Origin: Nemopilema nomurai | Taxonomy: Eukaryota > Cnidaria > Scyphozoa > Rhizostomeae > Rhizostomatidae | Assembly: GCA_003864495.1 (NCBI GenBank) | Contig: ML133385.1 | Location: 91,798 to 155,797, forward strand | Length of the DNA: 64,000 nucleotides | Direction: 5' to 3' | In this document: piece by piece, positions 13,801 through 23,051 of the stretch | Position numbering within the stretch: the first letter of the stretch is position 1 | Layout of the letters: each line of letters begins with the position of its first letter | Notes under the pieces: generated by a model | What the model saw: the letters and a program-made list of their open reading frames with translations, nothing else | What the model was told of the DNA's origin: nothing | Databases searched by the model: none | Made by a program: the position numbers and the translations under genes

Positions 13801-16800
13801 TCAGATGATCCAAAAATCGGAGCTGCCAAGAACATTCCTGTTAAAATCTGTGTAAACGTCGCTTTCTACCCATGCTTTCTCCTCAATTTTGTTCTATCAG
13901 GCGCTGCCTTAGATTGACAATCAATTATATGATAGCCTTCGTAATTAGGGAACTGATGGTGCGGCTTCAATGCTTTATTCACTGTTGCTCCGTTTGTAGA
14001 TCAGTTGCACGTGGGAAGATGTGCAGCAAATGCTTCACGACTCCTCAAAGCTGCATTCGTCGCATGCAATTCACATTCGAAGGAAACTACTGCAGGCCAG
14101 TTTAGTTCTTCAGGTATAAACATTAACTCGTTCTACGCCATTACTTTCTTCCATTCCATAAGCTCTTGTAAATTAACACTTCCTACCGTATTAACCGAAA
14201 CACAACAAGGTTTCCGCGCTTTAAAGTTCCCCATTATTTTAAGACCCCAATAGCGGCGTTCTTTTTTCACTGTTCGTAAACAATGCATTGTTGGCATATA
14301 ATGTTAGTTACACATCGCATAATTCATAAGAAGTAAATCTTTCTCAAATACCTAGCCTTATTCTTTGGCGTAGCATGAGCGTGTGGAGGAGCAGAGGCAT
14401 TTTCGCGCCAACACTTCAGCCACGCATTCCACGTGACCTTCGTGGTTGTGTTGATTGGATCCTGTGGATATTGGTTTATTCGAGTGAATAATATGCAAAT
14501 TGTCTGTTGTTGATCGCCACTCTCCCTTTTCAGAGTGCAACTGGAGTCCAAGACCTTGGTTATCTCTACCACAAAGCTTTTAAAGATGCGCATGGCAGCA
14601 TTCTCCTATTGACCATAAACAGTGTTCAAGTAAGCGAATCAGTACTGCAAGGTGTTACCTTTTTGCAGAAAAGTTCACCCCTATGCCTTCTCTATGTTTT
14701 GACAAAGTCTGCAAGCCAATATAACCTTTGCGGAGATCGGAAACCACACGAGGGAATAGAATCCTTTTTTCACTCTACGAATAACGTTCTCAACCCTCCC
14801 TTTGTAGTTATATTGTCACACAGGGCCGTAATCCCGGGGGGACGGGGGGACTGGACCCCCCCCCAGAAATTTTGGGCAAAGTGATTTTGCTTTAGAATTT
14901 ATATAATTTTCTTCCAAAGAAATGGGATCCTTTGTGCCTGGGTTAGCACTACACTTTTTTCATGTTATAGCCACTTTGTCGAGCTCTAATCAACTCTTGT
15001 TAAGGTTGGTTGGTCATGTTAGTATAGTGGTGTCGCTCTGTGTTATTGCTTCTGCTGACCTCCAATTTCTTGCGCATCGGGTTGTCGTGTAAGGTTATTT
15101 GTTTTTCAAGCATCTTTTCCTGATAATCTTTCACTGATATTAATAATAAGAAACATTTTTACTCTCATCGGTGGCTTTTTTCCTTTATTAATTTCCTTTA
15201 TTATCAGTTTCATATCCCAAAATCTTTTAAGCCTAACGGTTAAATTCTGACGAAAGTATGTCTTACTTGATTTGTACATTCAAAATCATTTTAAGCTTAA
15301 TTATATTTTAAGCTAAGGTTGCACCCTGAAATACTATTGTTTGCGTTTGATTTATTTCTCAAATTGTTTTCGTTGCAGAAGAGTTTTTATAGCAGTAGGG
15401 CATCGACGATGAAGTGGATTCCAATATCGAAGCTGCAAAAGAAGAGCAACGCTGCCCAAGATGCCATCGTTCCACAACGACTCATACCATCTCTGCAGGT
15501 ACGTCTTGCCATTGATCTAAGCCCATCAATGTATTTGTGTCCACAGCACTACATTTACCGTGCTCCTTATAGGCCGTCATAGAAAACAATGCTTAGGATT
15601 CAATGTAGATGCACGTCTTTAAGCGCCAACGGTTTTCTTCAGGTACGCTTTGATGACCCTTGAAGGTTTTGCCTTCTATCGGTGGCAATCATAGAAACTT
15701 ATATGTGGGTGTGATTGTCGAATGGATTTGAGTTCTTTACTGAAGCATTTGTTTCGTAGATGTTTTGTAAAAACGCATTGATAATTCGATTTTGAAGTAT
15801 AGATTGTAATCGAGGTGTAAAATGCAACAGTGCATGCAGAAATTCACTTGGTTTTGTTTAATATTGTTGGTGGGTCGTACGCTAACCACGTGCAACAGTG
15901 TCTCTTTGTTAGAAGCTTTGTCCAAATCCTGTTGTTGCGCATAGAATGGTAACCTCTCTTGCAATATTTTTGGGTGATATAGAGGCCACCCTCTAATATG
16001 ATCTAATTAAAAAATGATGCTTAAAGTTAATAATAGTGATATTCAGAAGGTCCATTTTTGAGAATGGCTTCAGATATGAGATGTTTATAAAATTCTACTT
16101 TCTAGGACCAAGTATTGTATCATCGTAGATGCAAGGTACCAATGACAAGGTACTTAATTGCTCTTACTTGATCGAATTTTTTGTTTAGAATGTTGCATAT
16201 ATTTGTAAGAAACATTTTATATATGTCATATTTATTACCTTTTCCTCTCAGGAAACTCCACCTGCCCTATGGTCTAAATCGAATCTTGCAACTTGCTTTT
16301 TACCCATAAAAATTTACGGAAGTCGAAATCTTTTATCATTACGCAACATGCTCGATTATGCCTCGTCTTGTAACATCATTTTATTATAGAAGAAAGCTAA
16401 AAGTTTTTCATTTTCATCCTTTTCGCACTTGTGTAGTTCTAAAAACAGTTTTCTTCTTCTCGTAGGGGTCTTTATCTTGGCTACCTCAAGGTTCGAACAA
16501 CCGTCGATTCCTTGTCCATTGTGGTGCCTGATTCTCAGCCTAATCTACCACCGCACGTAAAAATCAGAGATATTCCTAATGTTACGAAGTAAGTGCTTAT
16601 ATTCTTTCACCTTTTAAATCTTAGTCTTCGCACTCTTTGCTACTTTGACGTCATTTTGGCAATGCAATTGTGATTTATCGCATCTAATACGAGCATCAAA
16701 GCTCTTGGTGGTTTTATTCATGCTTTCTTGACATCACCAGCGTCTTAAACAGTGGTGGTGTTGCTATTCAGGTCAGCTCTCTACAACAGTATGGCTTGTT

Positions 16801-18399
16801 AGGTAACAGAAGTTGAATTTCTCCATACTTTCGTTCTTGCTAAGTTTTTGTTCTATAATGTTAATTCTTATTCTCATATTGTATTTTCAGAGAAGACTGG
16901 ACATGGATTCAGTCTCTTGGCTCAAATTTTGTGAGACCTTTTCTATTTTTCCACTTTTTAAAAGCTTCCCTACTCATTTCGCATGTTTTAATTCTATTCA
17001 ATTCGGGTCCCATTACCTCGAATTTCATCTTCGAGTAAATACTGTTAATTTCAATAACTGCACGAATTACACAAATACTATTTCATTTTCACGTCTCCAT
17101 TTCTTTGTCGCTGCAGGATCTTGAATCAGAGGCTAGTCCATCATGTTCTGCATTCGAAAGTAAACTGAAGTCCGCCGCAAGAAAGTTGTTTTCAAACTTA
17201 GGTATCCACGACGAGGTATGGTTGCGTCAGTGTCACCTTTAATCATAGCTCACACCTTTAATCAGAGCTTCCACCTTTAATCATAGCTCCCGCACTTAAT
17301 CATAGCTCCCACCTTTAATCAAAGTTCTCACCTTTATTCAGAGCATGGTCTGATTTGATGATAGTATTTTTGCCGCATGGTTATTACAGAAGCTATAAGT
17401 ACGTTGTATGAATCTCGACAGCGTTTATCCCAACGAAGCCTTCAATTGGTTCGTTTACTTTTTGGATGACGTTTAATTCTTGTTTGTTTGAATCGTATTT
17501 GTCATTTTCAGTACGCGAATCGGCACCGCATTTACAACAAGGAAGTGATTGAATTGAATGAAAACGTGCTGCTGGTTCTCGTTCTACCGCCAGTTGACGA
17601 CATGTGCACTGCGCCTGGGCAGCGTGACCTCTTCCACGCATTGTCGGGCTACACTTCAATACCCGTGCAAACGTTTGAAATGATCAACACCAACACATAC
17701 CAGCCAAATATAATGAAGACGTATGCTCGAGTGTCGTCCATACTCGAGCTGGAGACATTTGTATGTTTGCAAACTGCAAGAGAAGCCTTGTCCCCCGGGG
17801 AGGCCAAGGTTGCCGCAGACAGACAGACCAAAGTGTCCGAATTCCAGAAGGGGGTCGATACGCAATGGCACAATGCTAGGTGGATTCTAGATGTCATACA
17901 AATGGCAAGGGACAAAAACTTCAATTGCGGTGCCTTTGTTGGCTACCTGTACGACCAGGAGTACGTTTACAAAAACGCCAGCATGTCTCCCCCGTTCACC
18001 AAAAGGAACGATGCAATAAGCCGCACGAGAAATAGATTGTCTTTAAAGAGTAGTAGCTGTTATATCAAGGTGCATGGCACAGAAGAGATCGGTGTTTTCC
18101 ATAACGAATTTGTAGAAATTGACGTAACAACGGATACGACAGTCAAAGAGATTGTTCAACTTGCAGCACAGGGGATGCTGCAATATATAAGCGAACCTAA
18201 CAGGAATTTTTTTGAATCGTCGCGCGAAAACATGAGCTTTCTTGGCCTGGTTGTACTGTCTGGCTCGAAAGAGCGCTGTTTACGAGATGACTTGAAGCTT
18301 CTCAGTCTCCAGAACCCGTGGGATAAAGGAGAAATATTTCTAAGGCTGAAGAAAGAAGCTTACAAGGCAGCCAAGCTTAGTAAATCAACATCTGTTTAA
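1826..18399 (+). CDS. ANKFN1: ANKFN1 / wide awake (Nmf9) orthologue, 20 coding exons
   Basis: Exons: 1826-1938, 4200-4390, 7189-7267, 7693-7796, 8362-8471, 8817-8895, 9110-9223, 10465-10562, 10740-10830, 11327-11443, 12167-12314, 13237-13378, 14000-14113, 14534-14629, 15379-15498, 16106-16149, 16466-16588, 16891-16930, 17117-17215, 17512-18399. All junctions are GT..AG, phases agree, and the sum is 2910 nt (969 aa). Residues ~100-170 are ankyrin-like (DDFTPLDVALLRGDLDTAKL), ~226-326 an FN3 fold (VRVGNIKGFGSP), ~395-840 the ANKFN1 core (RGIYLASLLYNEDDD, GLYLGYLK, DDMCTAPGQ), and ~856-960 a Ras-association-like region. The N-terminus is rich in Ser/Arg (RRRANSLDH, NRTISLSQR), possible phospho or 14-3-3 sites. 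In flies WAKE acts in clock-controlled neuronal excitability; in mice Nmf9 affects neurological function. The start is the least certain part: the frame stays open upstream to 1724. Introns over 300 bases show only repeats listed separately. Confidence 0.9.
3060..3350. repeat. Cluster of short hairpins in intron 1 of ANKFN1
   Basis: GCACCG-CT-CGGTGC lies inside a longer imperfect stem (GGCTAGG paired with CCTAAGCC, about 3068-3101). Near 3288-3345, CTGTGCC and GGCACAG pair, and next to them CCCGC faces GCGGG. No RNA family was recognised. It may be a degenerate SINE-like or fold-back element. Confidence 0.3.
4420..4680. repeat. G/C-rich dispersed-repeat-like segment, intron 2 of ANKFN1
   Basis: A G-run followed by GGCCCC and CCCCGGGCC patches, far richer in G+C than its surroundings. 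Its left part (CAATCACAAC, then CCAGTGG about 25 bases on) recurs near 55728-55760, and its GGGCCCC blocks recall 22645-22800 and 39150-39290. Likely transposon-derived; family not recognised. Confidence 0.3.
5231..5392. mobile_element. Small non-autonomous DNA transposon (MITE-like), 162 bp
   Basis: The left end CCAGAGTCCAGAAAAG and right end TTTTCCTGACTCTGG form imperfect terminal inverted repeats of about 15-16 bp. GTTTGA stands immediately outside both ends (5225-5230 and 5393-5398), as expected of a 6-bp target-site duplication. There is no coding capacity. It lies in intron 2 of the ANKFN1-like gene. Confidence 0.6.
7090..7164 (+). repeat. (CAA)n microsatellite
   Basis: Two CAA tracts separated by about 17 bases. 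They end about 24 bases before the acceptor of exon 3 of the ANKFN1-like gene. They create a spurious poly-Gln reading frame. Confidence 0.9.
7312..7516. mobile_element. Fold-back element in intron 3 of ANKFN1
   Basis: The segment near 7313-7340 (GGCAGAAGGGACACT) is mirrored near 7492-7516 by AGTGTCCCCTCTGTC, giving roughly 18 of 22 paired positions around about 160 bases. A similar arm (GGCAGAATGGACACT), followed by a shared TCTGACAT block, occurs near 35968-36030. This suggests a dispersed inverted-repeat family. Confidence 0.4.
8690..8776 (+). repeat. Minisatellite, ~19-bp unit, about 4 copies
   Basis: Repeats of TTGTCAGATCTTGTCATTT with small changes. It ends about 40 bases upstream of the acceptor of exon 6 (8817) of the ANKFN1-like gene. 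Confidence 0.8.
12031..12160 (+). repeat. Pyrimidine-rich tandem repeat before exon 11 of ANKFN1
   Basis: ATTCGTGTTATTAATTTTTC occurs at 12087 and 12132, with a more diverged copy near 12032. The period is about 45 bases. It runs into the polypyrimidine tract of the exon at 12167. Confidence 0.6.
12786..13090 (+). repeat. 18-bp minisatellite, about 16 copies
   Basis: The unit resembles GGTGTGCCCCTATCAGGA with substitutions (GCTGGTTT, AAGGTGCG variants). Because 18 is a multiple of three, several frames on both strands stay open; the resulting repetitive peptides are by-products. It lies in intron 11 of the ANKFN1-like gene, about 150 bases before exon 12. Confidence 0.9.
14821..14878. mobile_element. 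Short transposon-end-like fragment (CAGGGCCGTAATC + G/C runs)
   Basis: CAGGGCCGTAATCCCGGGGG is followed by a G-run, then a C-run and AGAAATTTT. Such CAGGG-starting, G/C-homopolymer segments are often dispersed transposon or SINE ends in invertebrates. The other end was not identified. It lies in intron 14 of the ANKFN1-like gene. Confidence 0.3.
17232..17345 (+). repeat. ~20-bp minisatellite, about 6 copies
   Basis: Copies of CACCTTTAATCATAGCTC with small changes, starting about 17 bases after the exon 19 donor (17215) of the ANKFN1-like gene. Confidence 0.8.
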
Positions 18400-21272
18400 T
18401 CGAGTTAGTTGTCCATTTTAGAATTTTAGTGGTAAATTATTGAAATTTCTTTTAGATTTGCACAATGAATTGTTTGTGCTGACGTGACAACGGAGTCACC
18501 AGTATGACTGTTAGGTCGCTAAGCAACACGTATGTTGCTGATTTAGAAGCCACTCCATTGCTACAACGAAGAACCCTTGGTTGCAATAGCAGTCATCGTG
18601 ACGTGGGGTCTGGGCATTCAGAATCTGCAACCTTTTCCTACGACCACGACCTCCCCATTATTTGGTAATGCCCTTCTTCAAGTAAATAACACTCACCTCC
18701 TTCTCTTACAAACATCTCCTCTTCGAATTTTAATGATTTGAAGAATCGATCCAGTTGATATCTGGTTGCATGCCCTACCCTTTTCCCCAGCACTGCTATT
18801 GGGGGTTCGGTCGTACCAGTGGCTCTATTGTTGCAGCAGTAGCTTCAATGTCAAACATTGACGCCACTTATGCAGATTGCCGCAAAGAATATGTGCGGCA
18901 TCTTTATAAGTCTTGTTGACAAGCTAGTAAGATACAGTGAGTCTGTTAATGCATGCTAGCTTAATAGCCATATGGAAGTTTCCTTTGCTGTTATGCTATT
19001 TAAAGTATTGGCAACAGTATGTGAATTGAAGACAACGATACAAGACATGGAATGCATCTGGTGATTTAGAAAAGATATCCTGTTGACAACTGTTACATTC
19101 ACATTGTGCCAGTTTATCTAGTAACAGTAACATTTTCCCTCCTTCTTGTAGTTGGACCTATGAATTTTTCCATCCCAGATTTATGTAGGACTTGTGAGAT
19201 TTCTCGTGTTAATGTAATTGGGCAAATGACTTTGCTCGGAATCTTATATCTTTAATTCTGAATCATATCTGCATTTCAGCTTAAAGATAACAGTAAGCAG
19301 TGCATCAATAGAAACGCTTGTAGGTTCACAAACCCTTAATAAAGTCAACTCAAGTCACCTCCCATCCAGCTTTATACTGCTAGTTCAGAATAGCATAAAT
19401 ATTAAGCAAATTTATTTAGGTATAAAATGTTTCAAAGCGCGTAACCCCTTTTTTATCTAGTATGTAGAGTCCAACCTTAGCCAAAAGCTTAAGTGGGTCA
19501 AGTAAATTTACATCAAGTTATCCTTTCAGAAGATGTATTGTTGCATGTACAACAATGTGGGAGTATCAAACGAATTTTAGAGTGTTTTCAGTTTATAGTT
19601 TGAAAAAAAATAGTATGTACATCACCATAACATAAGTTTCCTGAAGTGCCAAAGCTGATGATACCCTGAGATGGCCATGATTCTGCTATTGTGTGGGCTG
19701 CTTTTACACACCAGACACACATCACAGGATGCATTTTCAATCTAACTATTATATGTATCCATAATTTGCACCCTAACAGTGACAGGTTCCTGGATACTTG
19801 CTGTGATTCTTGAAAAAGCATAGGATAATACCACTTAGTGCTCCATTCTAATTCAGATTCTCTTGGCAAGAACATATATTTATAGTCTGCATACTTTGAC
19901 CCATATTGACAGTAACTAGTACTTGATAATGTTTTGTTTATTTGATGTAAAAAATTGAGAATAGCTTATGTTATTTGTTAAGTTAGGTTTATTTATTTCA
20001 GCTTATGAAACATTTGCAATGACAAATTTTTTAGAGGTCTCTTTTCTTTCGTTAAACTCCTCTAAACATTTAAAAATGGGAAGGAGAAGCAATCTGAAAC
20101 TTGTGTTATTCTCCTAGACATGAAATGGGGCAATGACTTGGGTTGTGGAGACTCTTAGAAGGCAAATGGAACATTAAACAAGGTCCGCCCAAAATTGCTA
20201 ACTCCCAGTGCTCATTATGGAAACAAATGGTTCATAACTTTACTTGAATTAAAAAACACTGGATTTTCCTTTAGAATCTCCAAAACTAGCAGAAACATCA
20301 TTTTAGCTTACTGAAAATGAGATGCATTGATAACTACATTCTGTGATGGGATATTATTTGCAGGCAAACTATAAACATATTATGCAAAGTGTTCTTCAAT
20401 AAACACCAGAAATCTTGGAAACTGACCCCTTTCATATGCATAATGAAGAATTAGCAAAGAGTTTTTTTATACAACAGAAAGGTACATGAGCATGACACAA
20501 ACAAAATTTGTTATTCCATTTTTCGAGAGGAAGGAGGATCAAGTTCTCTTTCTTTCTATAATGAACAGTACCAAACATGAAAGATGACATCATTCTAGTC
20601 ATTACACCAAGGAAGAGTCTTATTTACCATGCCTATATTGATATTTTTCACCTACAATGCTAGTCCCATTTTAATTGATTATAGCTTCTAATTGAAGAGC
20701 TAGGAACCTCCCACCTAACTATGAAAATAGTAGAATAGATTGCAATCCTTCTTGTATGAAAACATTGTGGAAATGAGCAACAAAATTCCACTTTCATTTG
20801 CAGTTTATTTAGGGAGACTATTATGAGAAAATTTATTTCAAACCTTGATAGTTAGAAAACTTCAAAATAAGCTTGTTTAATTTGGAAAAAAACATTTAAA
20901 CACAACTATATCATTTGCCAAGCTTCCAAAGTGTTCAATCCATCACTTATTCTTCATTATTGGATCAGTAAGATATTTTCACCCTTTCAGGTAACAAATA
21001 ATCCACCAGAATTGACAATGTAAATAATCATACTATTCTCACTGCTTATCAAAATTAGAAAGCTGCACATACTTCTACAACTTACTTAGGATAGAAAGGC
21101 TAGTGAAATAAACTAACTTTCACTAGAATTTAGTGAACATGAACATCTTCGACTTTATACATACTAAAGGCAAGAATATGGTAGTCTTTCTAAAAAATTG
21201 CATCCAAAAAGTCAAGCCAGGCCCCCAAAAGAAACACTGCAACGAAAAGCTCATCAAATCACCAATTGTTGT
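18400..21272. other. Convergent 3' region between ANKFN1 (+) and SMDT1 (-)
   Basis: No coding exon was recognised. It should hold the 3' UTR of the ANKFN1-like gene and, from the other side, that of SMDT1. ORFs here lack family motifs and splice partners. Confidence 0.6.
19338..19343 (+). terminator. Candidate polyadenylation signal for ANKFN1
   Basis: AATAAA lies about 940 bases after the stop codon. Placement alone supports it; the cleavage site is unknown. Confidence 0.3.
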
Positions 21273-21551
21273 TCAATCATCGTCATCTTCAGGTACAAAT
21301 ATATTCCACTCTTCTAAGAACTCTGCACCTCTTTTCGACGCTAATGCCCCGATATACATAAATGGAACGACTATGGCCAATACTTTCGTCATGCCCAGCT
21401 TCATCTTGACAGGAGCATCTTCGATCAAAGCAGCCCCTTCGGCGTGTTGAGCTCGCATTATGGTTTGTGTCCCGAAATTCCGTGGCTTGAAGTTTCTCGC
21501 AACATTGGCTGAGATGTTAGTAGACAACAGTCTGCAAAGATTGTTGAGCAT
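21273..21551 (-). CDS. SMDT1: SMDT1 / EMRE, essential MCU regulator, mitochondrial
   Basis: A complete intronless 92-aa ORF. Residues 1-~35 are Arg/Asn/Ser-rich with almost no acidic residues, as in a mitochondrial targeting peptide. Then come the EMRE signature APVKMKLG, one transmembrane helix (~residues 52-72, VLAIVVPFMYIGALAS) carrying the G-x-x-x-S motif (GALAS), and the conserved tail EEWNIFVPEDDDD. In animals EMRE is an inner-membrane subunit that keeps the MCU calcium channel active and couples it to MICU1/2; the acidic tail contacts MICU1. Length is close to the human protein (107 aa). The start is the first Met of the open frame and yields a normal presequence. The neighbouring UPF0193 gene is divergent, with about 1.5 kb between start codons. 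Confidence 0.95.
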   Translation of the reverse strand: MLNNLCRLLSTNISANVARNFKPRNFGTQTIMRAQHAEGAALIEDAPVKMKLGMTKVLAIVVPFMYIGALASKRGAEFLEEWNIFVPEDDDD

Positions 21552-21929
21552 TGCGGCTGTTTTCTCGTAAAACTACAAGCTTTCGCCGGCTCGCCCTTCC
21601 CTTGTCTTGTTTTGACTGAGTTGTCCACCAACTTCAAGATAACTAACATGATAACGAGGTGGGATGGTTGCTCCTTCGTAAGACACTTCGCAGTTACCGC
21701 TTATTGAAAAAAGTATTAGTAAAAGTTAAAGTAAAAAAGTATTAATTGTGAGGGAATGAAAGTACAATCCTCTCTCCTAAGCAACTGGTGTAATTGAATT
21801 TTCAATTCAAAGTTCCATGAAGTTGCTCAGATGACAATTCTGCATAAGTTATGGCTAGTAAAACAAGCAGAATTGTGTCAAATAAGCTGGAAGGTTCTTT
21901 TATCAAACCATTATCTGGATGTAACTTAC

Positions 21930-22085
21930 TCTCGGTTCCGGGCAAATTTTATCTTCACATTTGGCAAAAATATAAAATAGAATTGGAATCACCATGCTGA
22001 AATTAATATGTGTGGAAAATTTTGCCTAGGTTTGGGTTGTCGGGCTGCGAATTTTCAAAATTTGGCTTTTCTTGTAAATTTCAAT
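21930..22085 (+). repeat. Dispersed repeat, copy A (paired with 48160-48325)
   Basis: Ordered blocks TTTGGCAAAAAT, AATTGGAATC, GAAATTA, TTTGGG, TCGGGCTGCGAAT, AATTTTCAAAA and GGCTTTTC recur, slightly changed, in the same order and orientation at 48160-48325. No coding capacity or terminal repeats were seen. Confidence 0.65.
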
Positions 22086-22644
22086 AAAAATTGCTGCAGC
22101 AGTGAAATTTTATTGCAGACTTTAAACAAAACCTGTTGTTCTTCCTTAGAAATACAAAAGCTAAGGAAATCAAGGTGAAGGTTTTTCACCTTCATTCATG
22201 GAAGATTTATGAGCAAATTAAAGAAAAATAAAGCAAGCAGCTCACTTAAGAATCAAGAGGGAAAGCGTTTTAGTGTCGCTCTTCAGTGGTAAAAAATATT
22301 CCTTCGTGATGGTACTTGTCCTTATTTCGCCTCGTGCGGAGGCAGCTTACGAGACTCGCATGTAAAGATTGAAAGCCTTGGCTTCCATAAAGAGACCACA
22401 GTGAATGATGATGACGTACCCCTTTCGCCGTCTGATTGGCTAGGTGGGACATTCATATTAGTTTAAACTTCATATTTAGCTGCATCAACTTGATGATGTG
22501 GTCTTCCCACTACCCTATGTTCGAGAAGTCCGTGCATTGGCTAACATTTAAGAAATTGCTGTTGAAAGTTGGCAAATGAAGAGTATTTCAGATGGAGAAC
22601 GTATCGAAGGGACTTAGAGAAGCTACGCGAAAATGAGTTGACAG

Positions 22645-22800
22645 TAGAGAGCAGGGTCGTTGATAGACGGCCCGGGCCCCGGAGCCAAGCTCTGGAGCGG
22701 GCCCTTTTGCGCCGCAGTCGAAATATTCAACTGTAAGACCTATATTTTGCCCGGGCTACAGACCTTTGCGCCGTTTACCCACTTTTTCTAGACCCCCCAC
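22645..22800. mobile_element. G/C-rich transposon-like segment
   Basis: It begins GCAGGGTCGTTGATAGACGG and runs into CCCGGGCCCCGG and GCGGGCCC blocks, then GCCCGGGC and a C-run. Composition contrasts sharply with the flanks. The CAGGG start is like hAT-type ends, but no matching right end or target duplication was found. Confidence 0.3.
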
Positions 22801-23051
22801 TTTTTTCAACGCTCCGCGGTGCCTGAATTCAGCTATAATTTTAATTGAGGCAAGGTAGAAAAAATGCAAAACTATCATTTATCTGTGAAGAGGGTACAAA
22901 GCTTGTAAGAGGAATGGAGTTATCACCCTAAAGCGGGGAAATAAGTAATAATTACTGAATATTTTTGTCTGATTTATGCTTAGTGGACATACATGTTGTT
23001 AGCGGGGATTCAAAGAGAGGCTGATGTTGTTTTTAGGAATTGTGAGAAAAA

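Larger units (their letters stand above)
21552..23051. other. Divergent intergenic region with repeat fragments
   Basis: It separates the start codons of SMDT1 (-) and the UPF0193 gene (+) and presumably holds both promoters. No TATA box or known RNA gene was recognised. Two repeat-derived segments inside it are listed separately. Confidence 0.6.
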
